Source: Streptomyces sp. V1I1 (GTDB taxonomy: Bacteria > Actinomycetota > Actinomycetes > Streptomycetales > Streptomycetaceae). Taken from it: a stretch of DNA of 64,000 nucleotides. The notes beneath the pieces are model-generated. The model made no database searches and was not told where the DNA came from. It saw only the letters and a program-made list of their open reading frames with translations. The translations under genes and the position numbers were made by a program. Within the stretch, counting starts at the first letter, position 1, and each line of letters begins with the position of its first letter. The stretch covers positions 4,625,501 to 4,689,500 of the forward strand of contig NZ_JAUSZH010000001.1 of the NCBI RefSeq assembly GCF_030817355.1. The letters are read 5' to 3'. Positions 43,954 to 52,896 of this stretch are shown here, piece by piece.

Positions 43954-44179
43954 AGCCTCGGGGAATCCGTACGGGAAATTTTGAAATCAGGCAAAACGGA
44001 CAGTGCTGCGGTTTTCGTATCCCGGAAGGATCCGGCTCGGTCCTTTAAATGGGTGGCTGAGTTGGTCTCGTGATCTTCTATTCATTGACCGTTTCCCGCC
44101 GAAGTCCTTGAAAGCCAAGGGATCGTAGGCGGAGTCACATCCTCCGGATGTGGAAACCGCAGCACCTACCGTCCTTCTC

Positions 44180-45733
44180 ATGACTCAGGTGGAAGCACGG
44201 CCCCAGGCCGGAGACACGGTACGGGGCGTCCAGGAAGCGGGCGTTCCCGACAAGGGCCTCGGCGGCAATTCAGTAGGGCTCATGGGTGGCGCTGTCATCG
44301 GTGTGTCCACTGTTGCCCCCGTCTACTGCCTGACGGCCACCCTCGGCCCCACGGTGGGCGAGGTCGGCCTGCAGATGCCCGCGATCTTCCTCGCCGGGTT
44401 CCTGCCGATGCTGCTCGTGGCCTTCGCGTACCGCGAACTGAACAAGGCACTGCCCGACTGCGGCACCTCCTTCACCTGGTCGGTGAAGGCGTTCGGCCCG
44501 CGCATCGGCTGGATGTGCGGCTGGGGCCTGCTGGTGGCCACCGTCGTGGTGCTCTCCAACCTCGCCGGCGTCGCCACCTCCTTCTTCTATCTTTTCCTCG
44601 GTGAGGTGACCGGCAGTGAAGCGGTCGCCGCCCTGGACGGCAACAAGGCCGCCCACATCCTCACCACCCTCGTCTTCATAGCCATCGCCACCGCGATCAG
44701 CTACCGCGGCATCACCGCCACCAAGTGGGTCCAGTACGCCCTGGTCGGCCTGCAGCTCACGGTGCTCGTGATGTTCACCGTCATGGCGATCACCAAGTCC
44801 GACGAGGTCGCGGGAGCACTGGACTTCTCCTGGTCCTGGATGAACCCCTTCGGCGTCGACTCCTTCGCCGCCTTCACCGCGGGCCTCTCCCTGTCGATCT
44901 TCATCTACTGGGGCTGGGACGCCTGTCTGTCGGTCAACGAGGAGAGCACCGGCAGCGCCAAGACCCCCGGCCGCGCAGCGCTCCTCGCCATCGTCGTGAT
45001 CGTCGCCTCGTACCTGATGGTCGCCGTCGCCGCCCAGATGTACGCCGGCGTCGGCGAGAAAGGCACCGGCCTCGGCAACCCGGACACCGCGGACAATGTC
45101 TTCGCCGTCCTCGCCGAGCCGGTGATGGGCTCCGGCCTGGGCATCCTGCTCTTCCTCGCGGTCCTCGCCTCCGCCGCGGCGAGCCTGCAGACCACCTTCA
45201 TCCCGGTGGCCCGCACCGCCCTCGCGATGAGCAGCTACCAGGCCATGCCTGCCTCCTTCGCCAAGGTCCACCCGCGCTTCAAGACGCCCGGCCGCGCCAC
45301 CGTCGTGGCGGGCATCGCCACCGGCGTCTTCTACGCGGTGATGACCCTGCTCAGCGAGAACGTCCTCATCGACACCATCTACGCGCTGGGCCTGATGATC
45401 TGCTTCTACTACGCGATCACCGCCTTCGCCTGCGTCTGGTACTTCCGCGGTGAACTGCGCCGCTCGACGCGCGACCTGCTGGTCAAGGGCGTCTATCCGG
45501 GTGTCGGCGGGCTGATGCTCACCGCGGTCTTCGGCAAGACGCTGTACGACATGTGGGACCCGGCGTACGGCAGCGGCTCGGCGGTCTTCGGCGTCGGCTC
45601 GGTGTTCGTGATCGGGGTCGGGCTGCTGCTGCTCGGGGTCGTGCTGATGCTGGCGATGCAGCGCCGGAGCCCGGCGTTCTTCCGGGGCGAGGTGCTGACG
45701 AAGGAGACCCCGGCGCTGGTCGTCAACGACTAG
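44180..45733 (+). CDS. APC-family amino acid/amine permease
   Basis: 517 residues from ATG 44180; GTG 44150 is in frame and no strong ribosome site decides. About twelve transmembrane segments are evident, beginning GLMGGAVIGVSTVAPVYCLTATLG with the Gly-rich first helix of APC transporters, then FLPMLLVAFAYRELN, YWGWDACLSVNEES and ICFYYAITAFACVWYFR. The 226 bp upstream (43954-44179) is noticeably less GC-rich than its surroundings and probably holds the promoter. The substrate is unknown. Confidence 0.87.
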   Translation: MTQVEARPQAGDTVRGVQEAGVPDKGLGGNSVGLMGGAVIGVSTVAPVYCLTATLGPTVGEVGLQMPAIFLAGFLPMLLVAFAYRELNKALPDCGTSFTWSVKAFGPRIGWMCGWGLLVATVVVLSNLAGVATSFFYLFLGEVTGSEAVAALDGNKAAHILTTLVFIAIATAISYRGITATKWVQYALVGLQLTVLVMFTVMAITKSDEVAGALDFSWSWMNPFGVDSFAAFTAGLSLSIFIYWGWDACLSVNEESTGSAKTPGRAALLAIVVIVASYLMVAVAAQMYAGVGEKGTGLGNPDTADNVFAVLAEPVMGSGLGILLFLAVLASAAASLQTTFIPVARTALAMSSYQAMPASFAKVHPRFKTPGRATVVAGIATGVFYAVMTLLSENVLIDTIYALGLMICFYYAITAFACVWYFRGELRRSTRDLLVKGVYPGVGGLMLTAVFGKTLYDMWDPAYGSGSAVFGVGSVFVIGVGLLLLGVVLMLAMQRRSPAFFRGEVLTKETPALVVND

Positions 45734-45759
45734 AAGCGGGAAGGGCCTTCCAGGGCCCT

Positions 45760-45808
45760 AGGGAGCGTTCCTGGTTCGGCAATGTGATCCGAACCAGCAA
45801 CTCTCCCT
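45760..45808. terminator. Two-tier hairpin after the permease gene
   Basis: CTGGTTCGG (45771-45779) and CCGAACCAG (45789-45797) form a perfect 9-bp stem with a 9-base loop. Outer GGGAG and CTCCC segments extend it. It lies between the permease and the convergent NmrA-type gene and may terminate both. Confidence 0.75.
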
Positions 45809-45859
45809 GAGCGGCCCCGGGGAAGTTCGGGCACGCCTCCACGCGCCCCCACCCAGGCG

Positions 45860-46636
45860 TCAGCCTCGCGCAGGAAAACGCCTCGCCAGGAACTGCTCGA
45901 ACGTGACCTTGCCCACGGCCCGCTCCGGCGTCAGATGCTCGCCCGCCCGGAACCCGCGGTAGGCCTTGCCTGCCAGACGCACGTTCAGCAGGGGACGGCG
46001 TCGTCCGCTCGCGCGCAGATAGGCCCGGGCCAGCTCCGGAAACGTACGGACCTCGGGGCCGCCCATGTCCGGCACCCGCCCCGCGGGCGCCCCGGTTGCG
46101 AGCTCGGCCAGCCGGGCAGCGACCTCCGCCACCTCGATCGGCTGGTCGGCGACCCCTGCCGGGAGCAGCATGACCGGCAGCTTCGCCGAGCCTGCCAGGA
46201 GCTGCAGCACCAGGTCGTGGAACTGCGTCGTGCGCAGCACGGTCCAGCTGAGCCCCGACTCCTCGAGCAGCCTCTCGACGGTGAGCTTGGTCCGGTAGTA
46301 GCCGAGCGGCACCTGGTCGACGCCGACGATCGAGATGTACGCCAGATGCCGCACCCCGGCCCGGCGGGCCGCCTCGATCAGGTGGCGTGCCGCCTGCTCG
46401 TCGCCGCCGCGCGGGTTGGTCGCGCAGTGCACGACGGTGTCCACGCCCGCGACGGCCTCGGCCAGCCCCGTGCCCTCGCGCAGGTCCACGGCGTACGGCC
46501 GCGAGTGTCGGCTCAGCACGCGCACCTCGTGCCCTCCCCCAGAGCCTCCGGCCTGGGTGGTACCCCCAGTGCGCAGCCGCTCGGTGACGAGCCGGCCGAG
46601 CGTTCCGGTGCCGCCGGTCACCAGGATCGTGGTCAT
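45860..46636 (-). CDS. NAD(P)H-binding NmrA-type oxidoreductase, probable ECF41 target
   Basis: 258 residues from ATG 46636 behind GGGAGAA. The Rossmann motif is ILVTGGTGTLGRLV; AVAGVDTVVHCATNPRGGD, YISIVGVDQVPLGYYRTKLTVERLLEESGLSWTVLR and FPELARAYL follow. It is an atypical extended SDR of the NmrA/HSCARG kind that often senses or uses NADPH without the full catalytic triad. It lies downstream of the ECF41 sigma gene, with an ECF41-type promoter in the 103-bp gap. ECF41 sigma factors characteristically switch on one neighbouring oxidoreductase gene. Confidence 0.87.
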   Translation of the reverse strand: MTTILVTGGTGTLGRLVTERLRTGGTTQAGGSGGGHEVRVLSRHSRPYAVDLREGTGLAEAVAGVDTVVHCATNPRGGDEQAARHLIEAARRAGVRHLAYISIVGVDQVPLGYYRTKLTVERLLEESGLSWTVLRTTQFHDLVLQLLAGSAKLPVMLLPAGVADQPIEVAEVAARLAELATGAPAGRVPDMGGPEVRTFPELARAYLRASGRRRPLLNVRLAGKAYRGFRAGEHLTPERAVGKVTFEQFLARRFPARG

Positions 46637-46698
46637 CGCAGTTCTCCCTTTCGGTGGGCGTGCGCTCCCCGTGGAGCGCACGTCATCCGCTGAGAACC

Positions 46699-46721
46699 GA
46701 CGAGCACCCAAAGATGTGACA
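46699..46721 (-). promoter_or_regulatory. ECF41-type promoter of the NmrA-type gene
   Basis: On the minus strand TGTCACA (46721-46715), 12 bp, then CGTC (46702-46699), about 60 bp before the start codon. Boxes and spacing equal those at 7486-7508. Confidence 0.75.
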
Positions 46722-46739
46722 GCCTCCTCGTGATCACAC

Positions 46740-47651
46740 TCACCCGTGGGTCACGCCCCCGGGGGCCATTGCGGCGAACTGCCGGCCCGCGAACGTGAGT
46801 TTGTCCGGGTTCACGACGACCCGCACCTGGGCGATGACGCCGTCCCACAGTTCGAAGGAGGCGACGGCGATGAGCTGCTCCGCCGCGTGCGTCAGCAGCG
46901 CCGGCGCCCCGTTGACCTCGGCGACCGTGATGTCCCAGCCGCCGGCGAACCGCTGCGCGCTGCCCACCAGGAAGCGCATGACCTTCTCCCGGCCGACGAT
47001 GGGCCGCCGGGCCGCGGTGACCTTGCCGCCGCCGTCGCTCCACCAGGTCACGTCCTTGGCGAGCAGCCTCTCCAGTCCTGCCAGATCGCCCTCGCGTGCT
47101 GCCATGACGAAGGACTCGACGAGTTCGTGCTGCCGCTCGGCCGCCGGTGTGAAGCGGGCCTCGGGCGTCGCCACCCGCTGGACCGCCCTGCGGTACAGCT
47201 GGCGGCAGTTGGCCTCGCTCAGCGCAAGCACCCCGGCGATGTCCCGATGGCGGTAGCCGAACGCCTCGCGCAGAACGTAGACCGCACGCTCCGTCGGCGT
47301 GAGCCGCTCCAGCAGCACCAGGAGCGCCGTCGACACGGCGTCGCGCTGCTCGGCGGACTCCATGGGGCCGAGCGCACCGTCCTGCGTGAACACCGGTTCC
47401 GGCAGCCACGGCCCCACGTACCGCTCGCGCCGCACACGAGCCGAGGTGAGCCGGTTGAGGCAGAGGTTGGTGACGACCTTGGCGAGCCAAGCCCATGGGT
47501 GCTCGATCGCCGCACGGTCGGCGCTGCTCCAGCGCAGATACGCGTCCTGCACAGCGTCCTCCGCCTCCTCGGCGGAACCGAGCAACCGGTAGGCCAGGCC
47601 GAACACCTTGGGGCGGTGGGCTGTGAACTCCTCGGCGTTCCCTGACATCAT
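46740..47651 (-). CDS. ECF41-family sigma factor with C-terminal SnoaL-like regulatory domain
   Basis: 303 residues from ATG 47651 (ATG 47648 is the neighbour codon). Region 2 reads FGLAYRLLGSAEEAEDAVQDAYLRW and region 4 LERLTPTERAVYVLREAFGYRHRDIAGVL. All three ECF41 signatures are present: WLPEP in the linker, DGGGKV in the SnoaL-like domain and NPDKL near the C-terminus. In this class the fused domain replaces an anti-sigma factor. The NmrA-type gene downstream, with its TGTCACA-N12-CGTC promoter, is the expected target. The regulating signal is unknown. Confidence 0.92.
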   Translation of the reverse strand: MMSGNAEEFTAHRPKVFGLAYRLLGSAEEAEDAVQDAYLRWSSADRAAIEHPWAWLAKVVTNLCLNRLTSARVRRERYVGPWLPEPVFTQDGALGPMESAEQRDAVSTALLVLLERLTPTERAVYVLREAFGYRHRDIAGVLALSEANCRQLYRRAVQRVATPEARFTPAAERQHELVESFVMAAREGDLAGLERLLAKDVTWWSDGGGKVTAARRPIVGREKVMRFLVGSAQRFAGGWDITVAEVNGAPALLTHAAEQLIAVASFELWDGVIAQVRVVVNPDKLTFAGRQFAAMAPGGVTHG

Positions 47652-47735
47652 GCGCCCAGCCTGCCAGAGGCGCGGAGGCATCCAGCAGCAGCGCCCCGGC
47701 CCCGGCCGGCTGACGTGCCTGAGGCAGCCGATCTG

Positions 47736-47769
47736 GAAGGGTCCGCACAGTGCGCTGTGCGGACCCTTC
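47736..47769. terminator. Strong hairpin terminator
   Basis: AAGGGTCCGCACAG and CTGTGCGGACCCTT make a perfect 14-bp stem closed by TGCG, extended by one more G-C pair. It lies 32 bp beyond the stop of the minus-strand FG-GAP gene; its A/T-flanked ends fit termination in either direction. Confidence 0.88.
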
Positions 47770-47800
47770 GATGCTGCTTACCGCACAGGCGAGTTGTGGA

Positions 47801-49090
47801 CTACATCCAGGCGTTGTACGGGTACGTTTCCGCCACGGCGGACGACCTCGGTGCCAGCGGGCTCGTCGCGACGCCCGTGCCCCGGAACCACCACATCGCG
47901 CCGGCCTTGTCGCGCACGAGCAGCGCGCCCTTGCCGATGTCCGAGCCGTCGCCCGGCGCGATGATCGCGGTGTACGCGTTCCAGCCGGTGGCCACCTTGA
48001 TGCGGGCGGCGTAGGGCTTCGCCGCGTTGCCGGTGCCCTTGTAGAGCCACAGCACGCCGGACGTGTCCCGGGCGTACAGGTCCGCGATGCCGTCCTTGGT
48101 GACGTCGACGCCGCCGGTCATCGCGTTGTAGACGTTCCAGCCCGAGCCGACCTTGGTGCGCGCCGCGAACGGCTTCGACTCGACACCCGTGCCCTTGTAG
48201 AGCCACAACACCCCGGCCCTGTCACGGCCGATGAGGTCCGCGTGACCGTCGCGGGTGACATCGCCGGTGCCGCGCACCGAGTTGTAGATGCTCCAGCCGG
48301 TGCCCACCCGTACGCGGGGCTTGAACACGGGGGCATACTTCGCGCCCGAGACCGGGTAGTACCAAAGGAGACCCGAAGGCTCCCGGGCGACGACGCCACC
48401 GCCCCGGTTGACGATGCTGATCGGGGACAGCTTGGTCAGCGCGTCGAAGGCGTTCCAGCCCGAGCCGTGGTCCCGGCGCCAGCCCAGCTGGAGCGGCGGA
48501 ACCTCCACCGGGTAGGTCTCGTGCGACCAGAGCCGGGCGGCCGTGTCCCGGCCGAAGACGCGGTACGACATCTCCACCGGGTCGTCGCTGAGCACCGAGA
48601 ACTCGCTCATCTCCCTGTACTTCACAGGGTCGCCCGTCGCCTGGAAGCTGGCGCGCGCCGAGATCGTCCACGCCTCCATGTCCGCGGCAGCGGCCACGGA
48701 GTACGTGAGGGTGGTCTCGCCCGGGGCGATGTCGCAGACCGCCAGGAGCTCCCCGTTCGAGTACGGCTCCTCGCGGCACGAGGCGTTCGCGCCGGTGACC
48801 GGGCCTCTGTGCAGGTCGGAGGCCTCCGACTGGAGGTGCCACCAGCGGAAGCCCTCGGCCGGCTCCATGTGCAGCTCGACCCGGCCCTTCTCCGACACGA
48901 GCACCTTGATGGTGTGGGTGACCGAGCCCCCCGCGGCGACGTCCGGCGTCTCGAGCTTGATCGTGGGCAGCTGCGGGTCCGCCGTCGGCGCGCCGTACGC
49001 GAATCCGCCGGTCGCCAGAAGCGCCATGGCCGTAGCCGCGACGACGGCGAACCGCCGCCGGACGTGCCCGGGGTGTCGCTGCGTACGCAT
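47801..49090 (-). CDS. Secreted FG-GAP/VCBS-type repeat protein
   Basis: 429 residues. A Sec signal (RRRFAVVAATAMALLATGGFAYGA) precedes an immunoglobulin-like region (about 35-175) with ASCREEPYSNGELLAVCDIAPGE. From about residue 215, four repeats of the type DVTRDGHADLIGRDRAGVLWLYKGTG follow, each with a W(S/N)xYN turn, typical of the streptomycete VCBS beta-propeller. Such proteins bind surfaces or sugars outside the cell; no enzyme is implied. The gene stands alone, with the strong terminator at 47736 downstream. Confidence 0.82.
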   Translation of the reverse strand: MRTQRHPGHVRRRFAVVAATAMALLATGGFAYGAPTADPQLPTIKLETPDVAAGGSVTHTIKVLVSEKGRVELHMEPAEGFRWWHLQSEASDLHRGPVTGANASCREEPYSNGELLAVCDIAPGETTLTYSVAAAADMEAWTISARASFQATGDPVKYREMSEFSVLSDDPVEMSYRVFGRDTAARLWSHETYPVEVPPLQLGWRRDHGSGWNAFDALTKLSPISIVNRGGGVVAREPSGLLWYYPVSGAKYAPVFKPRVRVGTGWSIYNSVRGTGDVTRDGHADLIGRDRAGVLWLYKGTGVESKPFAARTKVGSGWNVYNAMTGGVDVTKDGIADLYARDTSGVLWLYKGTGNAAKPYAARIKVATGWNAYTAIIAPGDGSDIGKGALLVRDKAGAMWWFRGTGVATSPLAPRSSAVAETYPYNAWM

Positions 49091-49351
49091 ATGTCTCCTC
49101 TTGCTCTTCCCCCCGGCCGGGCGGCCGACCGCCGGGCCCTTGCACAGAGGAGACCTGCGGGTTGATCACATGGTTGTACGGATCAAGGCCGTGGCACGGG
49201 CAGTCGCTTGGCGCAGTCCTCGCTGCATCTGCCTACCGGCGCATGGCCGGCACATCGCCCCGAACCGTCGACGCGCAGTCCGGCAGCCCCGGCTGACCGC
49301 CATGTCCGTTTCCCGCCGGAAGCGCGACGCCTCGCGCGCCACGCTGAAGGC

Positions 49352-49855
49352 ATGACATCGACTCTCTGGACCGCCCGCCCCATCCAGCCCGCCGCTCTCA
49401 AGCAGCTGCGCGACACCGACGACGCGGGCCGGCCCTGCGTCCCGTACACCGACACCGAGGGCGGCGCACCCCTGCGCTGCTGTCTGCGGCCGAGCGGGAT
49501 CGGGGAGCGGATCGCGCTCGTCTCGTACGCGCCGCTGCGGCGATGGGCCGCCGAGACGTGGGCCAAGCCCGGGGCGTACGACGAGCAGGGGCCCGTCTTC
49601 ATCCATGCCGAGGAGTGCGAGGGGCCTCGGGAGCAGGACGGTTACCCCTTCGCCCACCCCGGGGCCCTGCGGACGCTGCGGCGCTACGACGCCGAGGGCC
49701 ACATCGCGGGCGGCCGCCTCCTGGAGATTCCGGAGGCGGCCACCGAAGGGTTCGACGCGGCGTTCGCGGAAGCCTTTGCCGGTCCCGAGGTGGTCCTCGT
49801 ACATGTCAGGGCTGTGGAGTACGGCTGCTTCCACTTCGAGGTGCGCCGCCTTTGA
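49352..49855 (+). CDS. DUF1203-family protein
   Basis: 167 residues from ATG 49352. GRPCVPYTDTEGGAPLRCCLRPSGIGERIALVSYAPL, GPVFIHAEECEGP and a terminal VRAVEYGCFHFEVRRL match DUF1203, a small cytoplasmic family of unknown function that keeps several cysteines and histidines. It stands alone; the 261 bp upstream, back to the divergent FG-GAP gene, shows nothing I can name. Confidence 0.8.
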   Translation: MTSTLWTARPIQPAALKQLRDTDDAGRPCVPYTDTEGGAPLRCCLRPSGIGERIALVSYAPLRRWAAETWAKPGAYDEQGPVFIHAEECEGPREQDGYPFAHPGALRTLRRYDAEGHIAGGRLLEIPEAATEGFDAAFAEAFAGPEVVLVHVRAVEYGCFHFEVRRL

Positions 49856-49909
49856 GGTGTTTCGTTCCGCCGGGTTTCCCGATACTCCCTCAGCTACTCC
49901 CTTACTCCC

Positions 49910-51442
49910 TCAGCTTCCGAGGAAGACCGGGTTCGTGAACGCCGCCAGCGGACCCGGCAGTCCCGGCACCACCGGCGCGCGCCGCACCTCCGCCCGTACA
50001 TACGCCGCGTACGACGCCGTCGTGCCCCACTCCACCGTGCCCGTCCCCGACGCCGGCAGCGCCACCGTGTGCAGCACGCCCTGGTCGGTCACGATGCGGG
50101 CCGAGCAGTTCGGCGCGCCGCCGACCTCCAGGCGTACCGTCACCGGGTCGTCGGCGTCGACGCGCAGCCGTTCGCCGATGCCCGCGTGCTGCCCGTGTCC
50201 CCCCGCCGCCGAGAAGGACAGCGACACCGCGGAGGACTCGGCGACGTACGAGCGTCCCGCCCGGATGCCGTCCAGGATCGCCTCGCGGGACAGCTCGTCG
50301 GCCAGGACCACGGTCTGCGGCGTGCCGACCGGGTCCGGGTGGCGGTGCGCGTCGCTGTTGCCCATCGCCGGGGTCCAGGGCTTTCCGGAGCGTACGGACG
50401 CGACCAGCGTGTTGTCCCAGGCCTGTAGCGAGACCTCGTCGTCGGGGGTGTACGCGCCGTTCCACACCTCCACCGCGTCCGCCTCGCCGAAGCCGAACTT
50501 CCAGTTGCAGCCGATGCAGGTGGCGTGCGGGTGGGCCGGGACGACCAGGCCGCCGGAGCGCCTGATCTCGCGGGCGTAGCGGCCGAAACGGTTGTCGCGG
50601 GCCCGGTAACGCCAGTCGACGAAGGTCCCGGGGTCGGTGCCGAGCGCGACGACGTGGCCGTTGCGCGTCGTCACCTCCTCGCCGGTGAGGATCAGCAGGT
50701 CGTCGCCCCACTGTCCCTGCCACGCCCGGTGCGCCGCATGGGTGTTGTGCTCGGAGGTGTTGATGAAGTCGAGCCCGGCGCCGCGCGCGAGCGCGGCGAT
50801 CTCGGCCGGGGTGCGCTTGCCGTCCGAGTACCAGGAGTGCAGGTGGCAGTCGCCGCGGTACCAGGCGCGGCCACGGCCCTTGGCCCGCTCCGGCGGGTAG
50901 ACCGGCTTGGGGGTCTTGCCGGGCGCGCCGTACCGGAGCGTGATGGTGACTTCGTACGTGAGACCCTGCGGCGAGACCGTGTACGGGCCCAGCGCGATGT
51001 ACCAGGTGCCGGCCCGTACCGGGCCCGGGATGTAGCCCGGCGTCGCCTCGTCCGCGCGGATGAAGAACTCGGTGCGCGCCCCGCCCGACCAGCCGCGGAA
51101 GCCGTCCCCGCCGAGCTCAGTGCCGCGCTCGTCGAAGATGCCGATGTCGAGGGCGTTGCCCTGGGTGCCGGCCGGGACGACGGGCCGCTCGTAGGTGTAC
51201 GCGACGTGGATCTCGCGTACGCCTCGCGGGACCTCGACCGGGAGATACACGAAGTCGGGGGAGCCGGGCGGCAGCGTGCCGCGTACGACCTCGGTCTGCC
51301 CGTCGCTCTGGCCGGCTTGTCCGTCGCTGTTCGGTGCCGCGTTGGCGAAGCTCACAGTGCCCAACGTAAGCGCCGCGGCCGCTCCCGTCACCAGCAGGCC
51401 GCGTCTGTCCATGGCGTGTTCTGTGTGTTCGTCGTTGCACAT
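49910..51442 (-). CDS. Exported PHP-domain metallohydrolase (CehA/McbA family)
   Basis: 510 residues from ATG 51442 behind GGGGAGCC; ATG 51412 is an alternative. A Tat-like signal, DRRGLLVTGAAAALTLGTVSFANA, leads to a beta-domain (about 45-190) and a PHP metal site: DCHLHSWYSDGKRTPAE, FINTSEHNTH, GEEVTTRNGHVVALG, PAHPHATC and MGNSDAHRHPD. CehA/McbA relatives hydrolyse carbamates or phosphoesters. Folding before Tat export would suit a metal enzyme. It converges on the DUF1203 gene with 54 bp between. The substrate is unknown. Confidence 0.85.
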   Translation of the reverse strand: MCNDEHTEHAMDRRGLLVTGAAAALTLGTVSFANAAPNSDGQAGQSDGQTEVVRGTLPPGSPDFVYLPVEVPRGVREIHVAYTYERPVVPAGTQGNALDIGIFDERGTELGGDGFRGWSGGARTEFFIRADEATPGYIPGPVRAGTWYIALGPYTVSPQGLTYEVTITLRYGAPGKTPKPVYPPERAKGRGRAWYRGDCHLHSWYSDGKRTPAEIAALARGAGLDFINTSEHNTHAAHRAWQGQWGDDLLILTGEEVTTRNGHVVALGTDPGTFVDWRYRARDNRFGRYAREIRRSGGLVVPAHPHATCIGCNWKFGFGEADAVEVWNGAYTPDDEVSLQAWDNTLVASVRSGKPWTPAMGNSDAHRHPDPVGTPQTVVLADELSREAILDGIRAGRSYVAESSAVSLSFSAAGGHGQHAGIGERLRVDADDPVTVRLEVGGAPNCSARIVTDQGVLHTVALPASGTGTVEWGTTASYAAYVRAEVRRAPVVPGLPGPLAAFTNPVFLGS

Positions 51443-51689
51443 GCCGTCGGCTCCCCAGGCTGGTGAGAGGGACAGAAGTGGTGTACTCAAACCCTCGTAT
51501 TGAGCCGTGAACTGCCGTGCAAGGGAAGGGGGGTGGCAGGGGGCGGGGCGATGGCCGGACAGTGCTTGGCCTGGACTCGGCGTGCACTCGGCGTGCGCTT
51601 TTGGCCTGCACTCGGCGTGTACTCGGCATCTGGCGCGGGACGGCGTACCTTGGGCCCGCCACCAGCGCCGACGACGACGGAGGAGCCCC

Positions 51690-52517
51690 ATGAGGATCTC
51701 GACGACGATCTTCCTCACGGACGAGACGATCACGCCCGTACGGCTGGCGCGGGAGCTGGAGGAACGTGGCTTCGGCGGGCTCTACCTGCCGGAACACACC
51801 CATATCCCGGTGGAGCGCGCGACCCCGTACCCCGCGGGCGGAGAGCTGCCGCCCGAGTACGGCCGCACCCTCGACCCCTTCGTCGCCCTGGGCCAGGCCG
51901 CGGCGGCCACGTCGCGCCTTGGCCTGGGCACCGGCATCACGCTGGTCGCCCAGCACGACCCGATCGACCTGGCCAAGCAGATCGCGACCCTCGACCATCT
52001 CTCCGGCGGGCGGTTCACGCTCGGCGTCGGATTCGGCTGGAACAAGGAAGAAGCCGCGGACCACGGCGTGGAGTGGGCGACGCGGCGCGAGCTGGGGCGG
52101 GAGCGGATGGCGCTGATGCGGGCGCTGTGGGCGGCCGAACCGACCGCGTACAACGGCGAGTTCGGGGCGGTGCGGGCGTCGTACGCGTACCCGAAGCCCG
52201 CGGGCGGCGCGCCGCGCACGCTGGTCGGCGGGGCGGCCGGTCCGAAGCTCTTCTCGCACATCGCGGAGTACGCGGACGGCTGGCTCCCGATCGGCGGGCG
52301 TGGCCTGACGGAGTCGGTCCCGGTGCTGCGCGAGGTGTGGGAGAAGGCGGGGCGTGACCCGGGCGCGTTGCAGGTCGTCCCGTACGCGGTCCTGCCGAGC
52401 CCCGGGAAGCTGGCGCACTACGCGGAACTGGGCGTGGAGGAGGTCGTGCTGCAACTGCCGCCGGCGGGGGAGGCGGAGGTGCTGGGGGTGCTGGACGAGT
52501 ACGCGCAGTACGTGTGA
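51690..52517 (+). CDS. LLM-class F420-dependent oxidoreductase
   Basis: 275 residues from ATG 51690 behind GGAGG. The protein begins RISTTIFLTDETITPVRLARELEERGFGGLYLPEHTHIP, then LGLGTGITLVAQHDPIDLAKQIATLDHLSGGRFTLGVGFGWNKEE, LVGGAAGPKLFSHIAEYADGWLPIGG and VVLQLPPAGE at the end. The pattern fits the subfamily of small F420-dependent LLM proteins in actinobacteria. It is not preceded by the shared operator, so it may be outside the regulon. A hairpin terminator follows at 52529. Confidence 0.88.
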   Translation: MRISTTIFLTDETITPVRLARELEERGFGGLYLPEHTHIPVERATPYPAGGELPPEYGRTLDPFVALGQAAAATSRLGLGTGITLVAQHDPIDLAKQIATLDHLSGGRFTLGVGFGWNKEEAADHGVEWATRRELGRERMALMRALWAAEPTAYNGEFGAVRASYAYPKPAGGAPRTLVGGAAGPKLFSHIAEYADGWLPIGGRGLTESVPVLREVWEKAGRDPGALQVVPYAVLPSPGKLAHYAELGVEEVVLQLPPAGEAEVLGVLDEYAQYV

Positions 52518-52648
52518 CCCCCGGCCGGCCCGGGCGCCTGCACGGTGGGCGCCCGGGACGCGGCGGCGCTGTTGGCGGCGAGCAGGACGGCAGCGGGGAG
52601 CGCGGCGGCGGCCAGCGTGGCGACGGCGATCAGGCGTGATGTCTTCAT
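52418..52648 (-). CDS. Possible remnant of a small secreted protein
   Basis: From ATG 52648 the frame starts with a convincing signal peptide (KTSRLIAVATLAAAALPAAV and an AAAS cleavage region), then about 45 Ser/Thr/Pro-rich residues ending inside the antisense of the luciferase-like gene. The mature part has no recognisable fold, and 100 bp overlap a well-supported gene on the other strand. I read it as a truncated or very small exported peptide gene; a chance frame is possible. Confidence 0.3.
   Translation of the reverse strand: MKTSRLIAVATLAAAALPAAVLLAANSAAASRAPTVQAPGPAGGHTYCAYSSSTPSTSASPAGGSCSTTSSTPSSA
52529..52557 (+). terminator. Hairpin after the LLM gene
   Basis: CCCGGGCGCC and GGCGCCCGGG form a perfect 10-bp stem with a 9-base loop, 12 bp after the stop at 52517; no T run follows. 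Confidence 0.6.
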
Positions 52649-52701
52649 GCACCCGAGCCTGCCGACCGGGCCCGACGGGGTGCCGAAGACACGCACGGGC
52701 C

Positions 52702-52896
52702 TCAGCCGGTCGGGTGCCGCCGGGCGTAGGAGACGAAGGCGGACCAGGTGGCGGGGGTGACGGCGAGCTGGGGGCCCTGGGTGACCTTGGAGTCCCGGAC
52801 GTGGATGGCGGCGGGGGAGGTGGCGACCTCGACGCAGGCGCCGCCTTCGCCGCTGCTGTAGCTGCTCTTGAACCAGTCGAGTTCCGTGGTGTTCAT
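52702..52896 (-). CDS. DUF397-family small protein
   Basis: 64 residues. DWFKSSYSSGEGGACVEVA, the HVRDSKV strand and TWSAFVSYAR at the end are the full DUF397 signature. These proteins partner WhiJ-like XRE regulators and modulate them. The ATG overlaps the stop of the XRE gene upstream (ATGA at 52893-52896), so they are made together. Confidence 0.93.
   Translation of the reverse strand: MNTTELDWFKSSYSSGEGGACVEVATSPAAIHVRDSKVTQGPQLAVTPATWSAFVSYARRHPTG

Noticed and set aside
43954..44179. Possible riboswitch before the amino-acid permease
   Set aside because: The region is AT-richer and has short pairings, but I could not match it to the conserved core of any riboswitch class I know.
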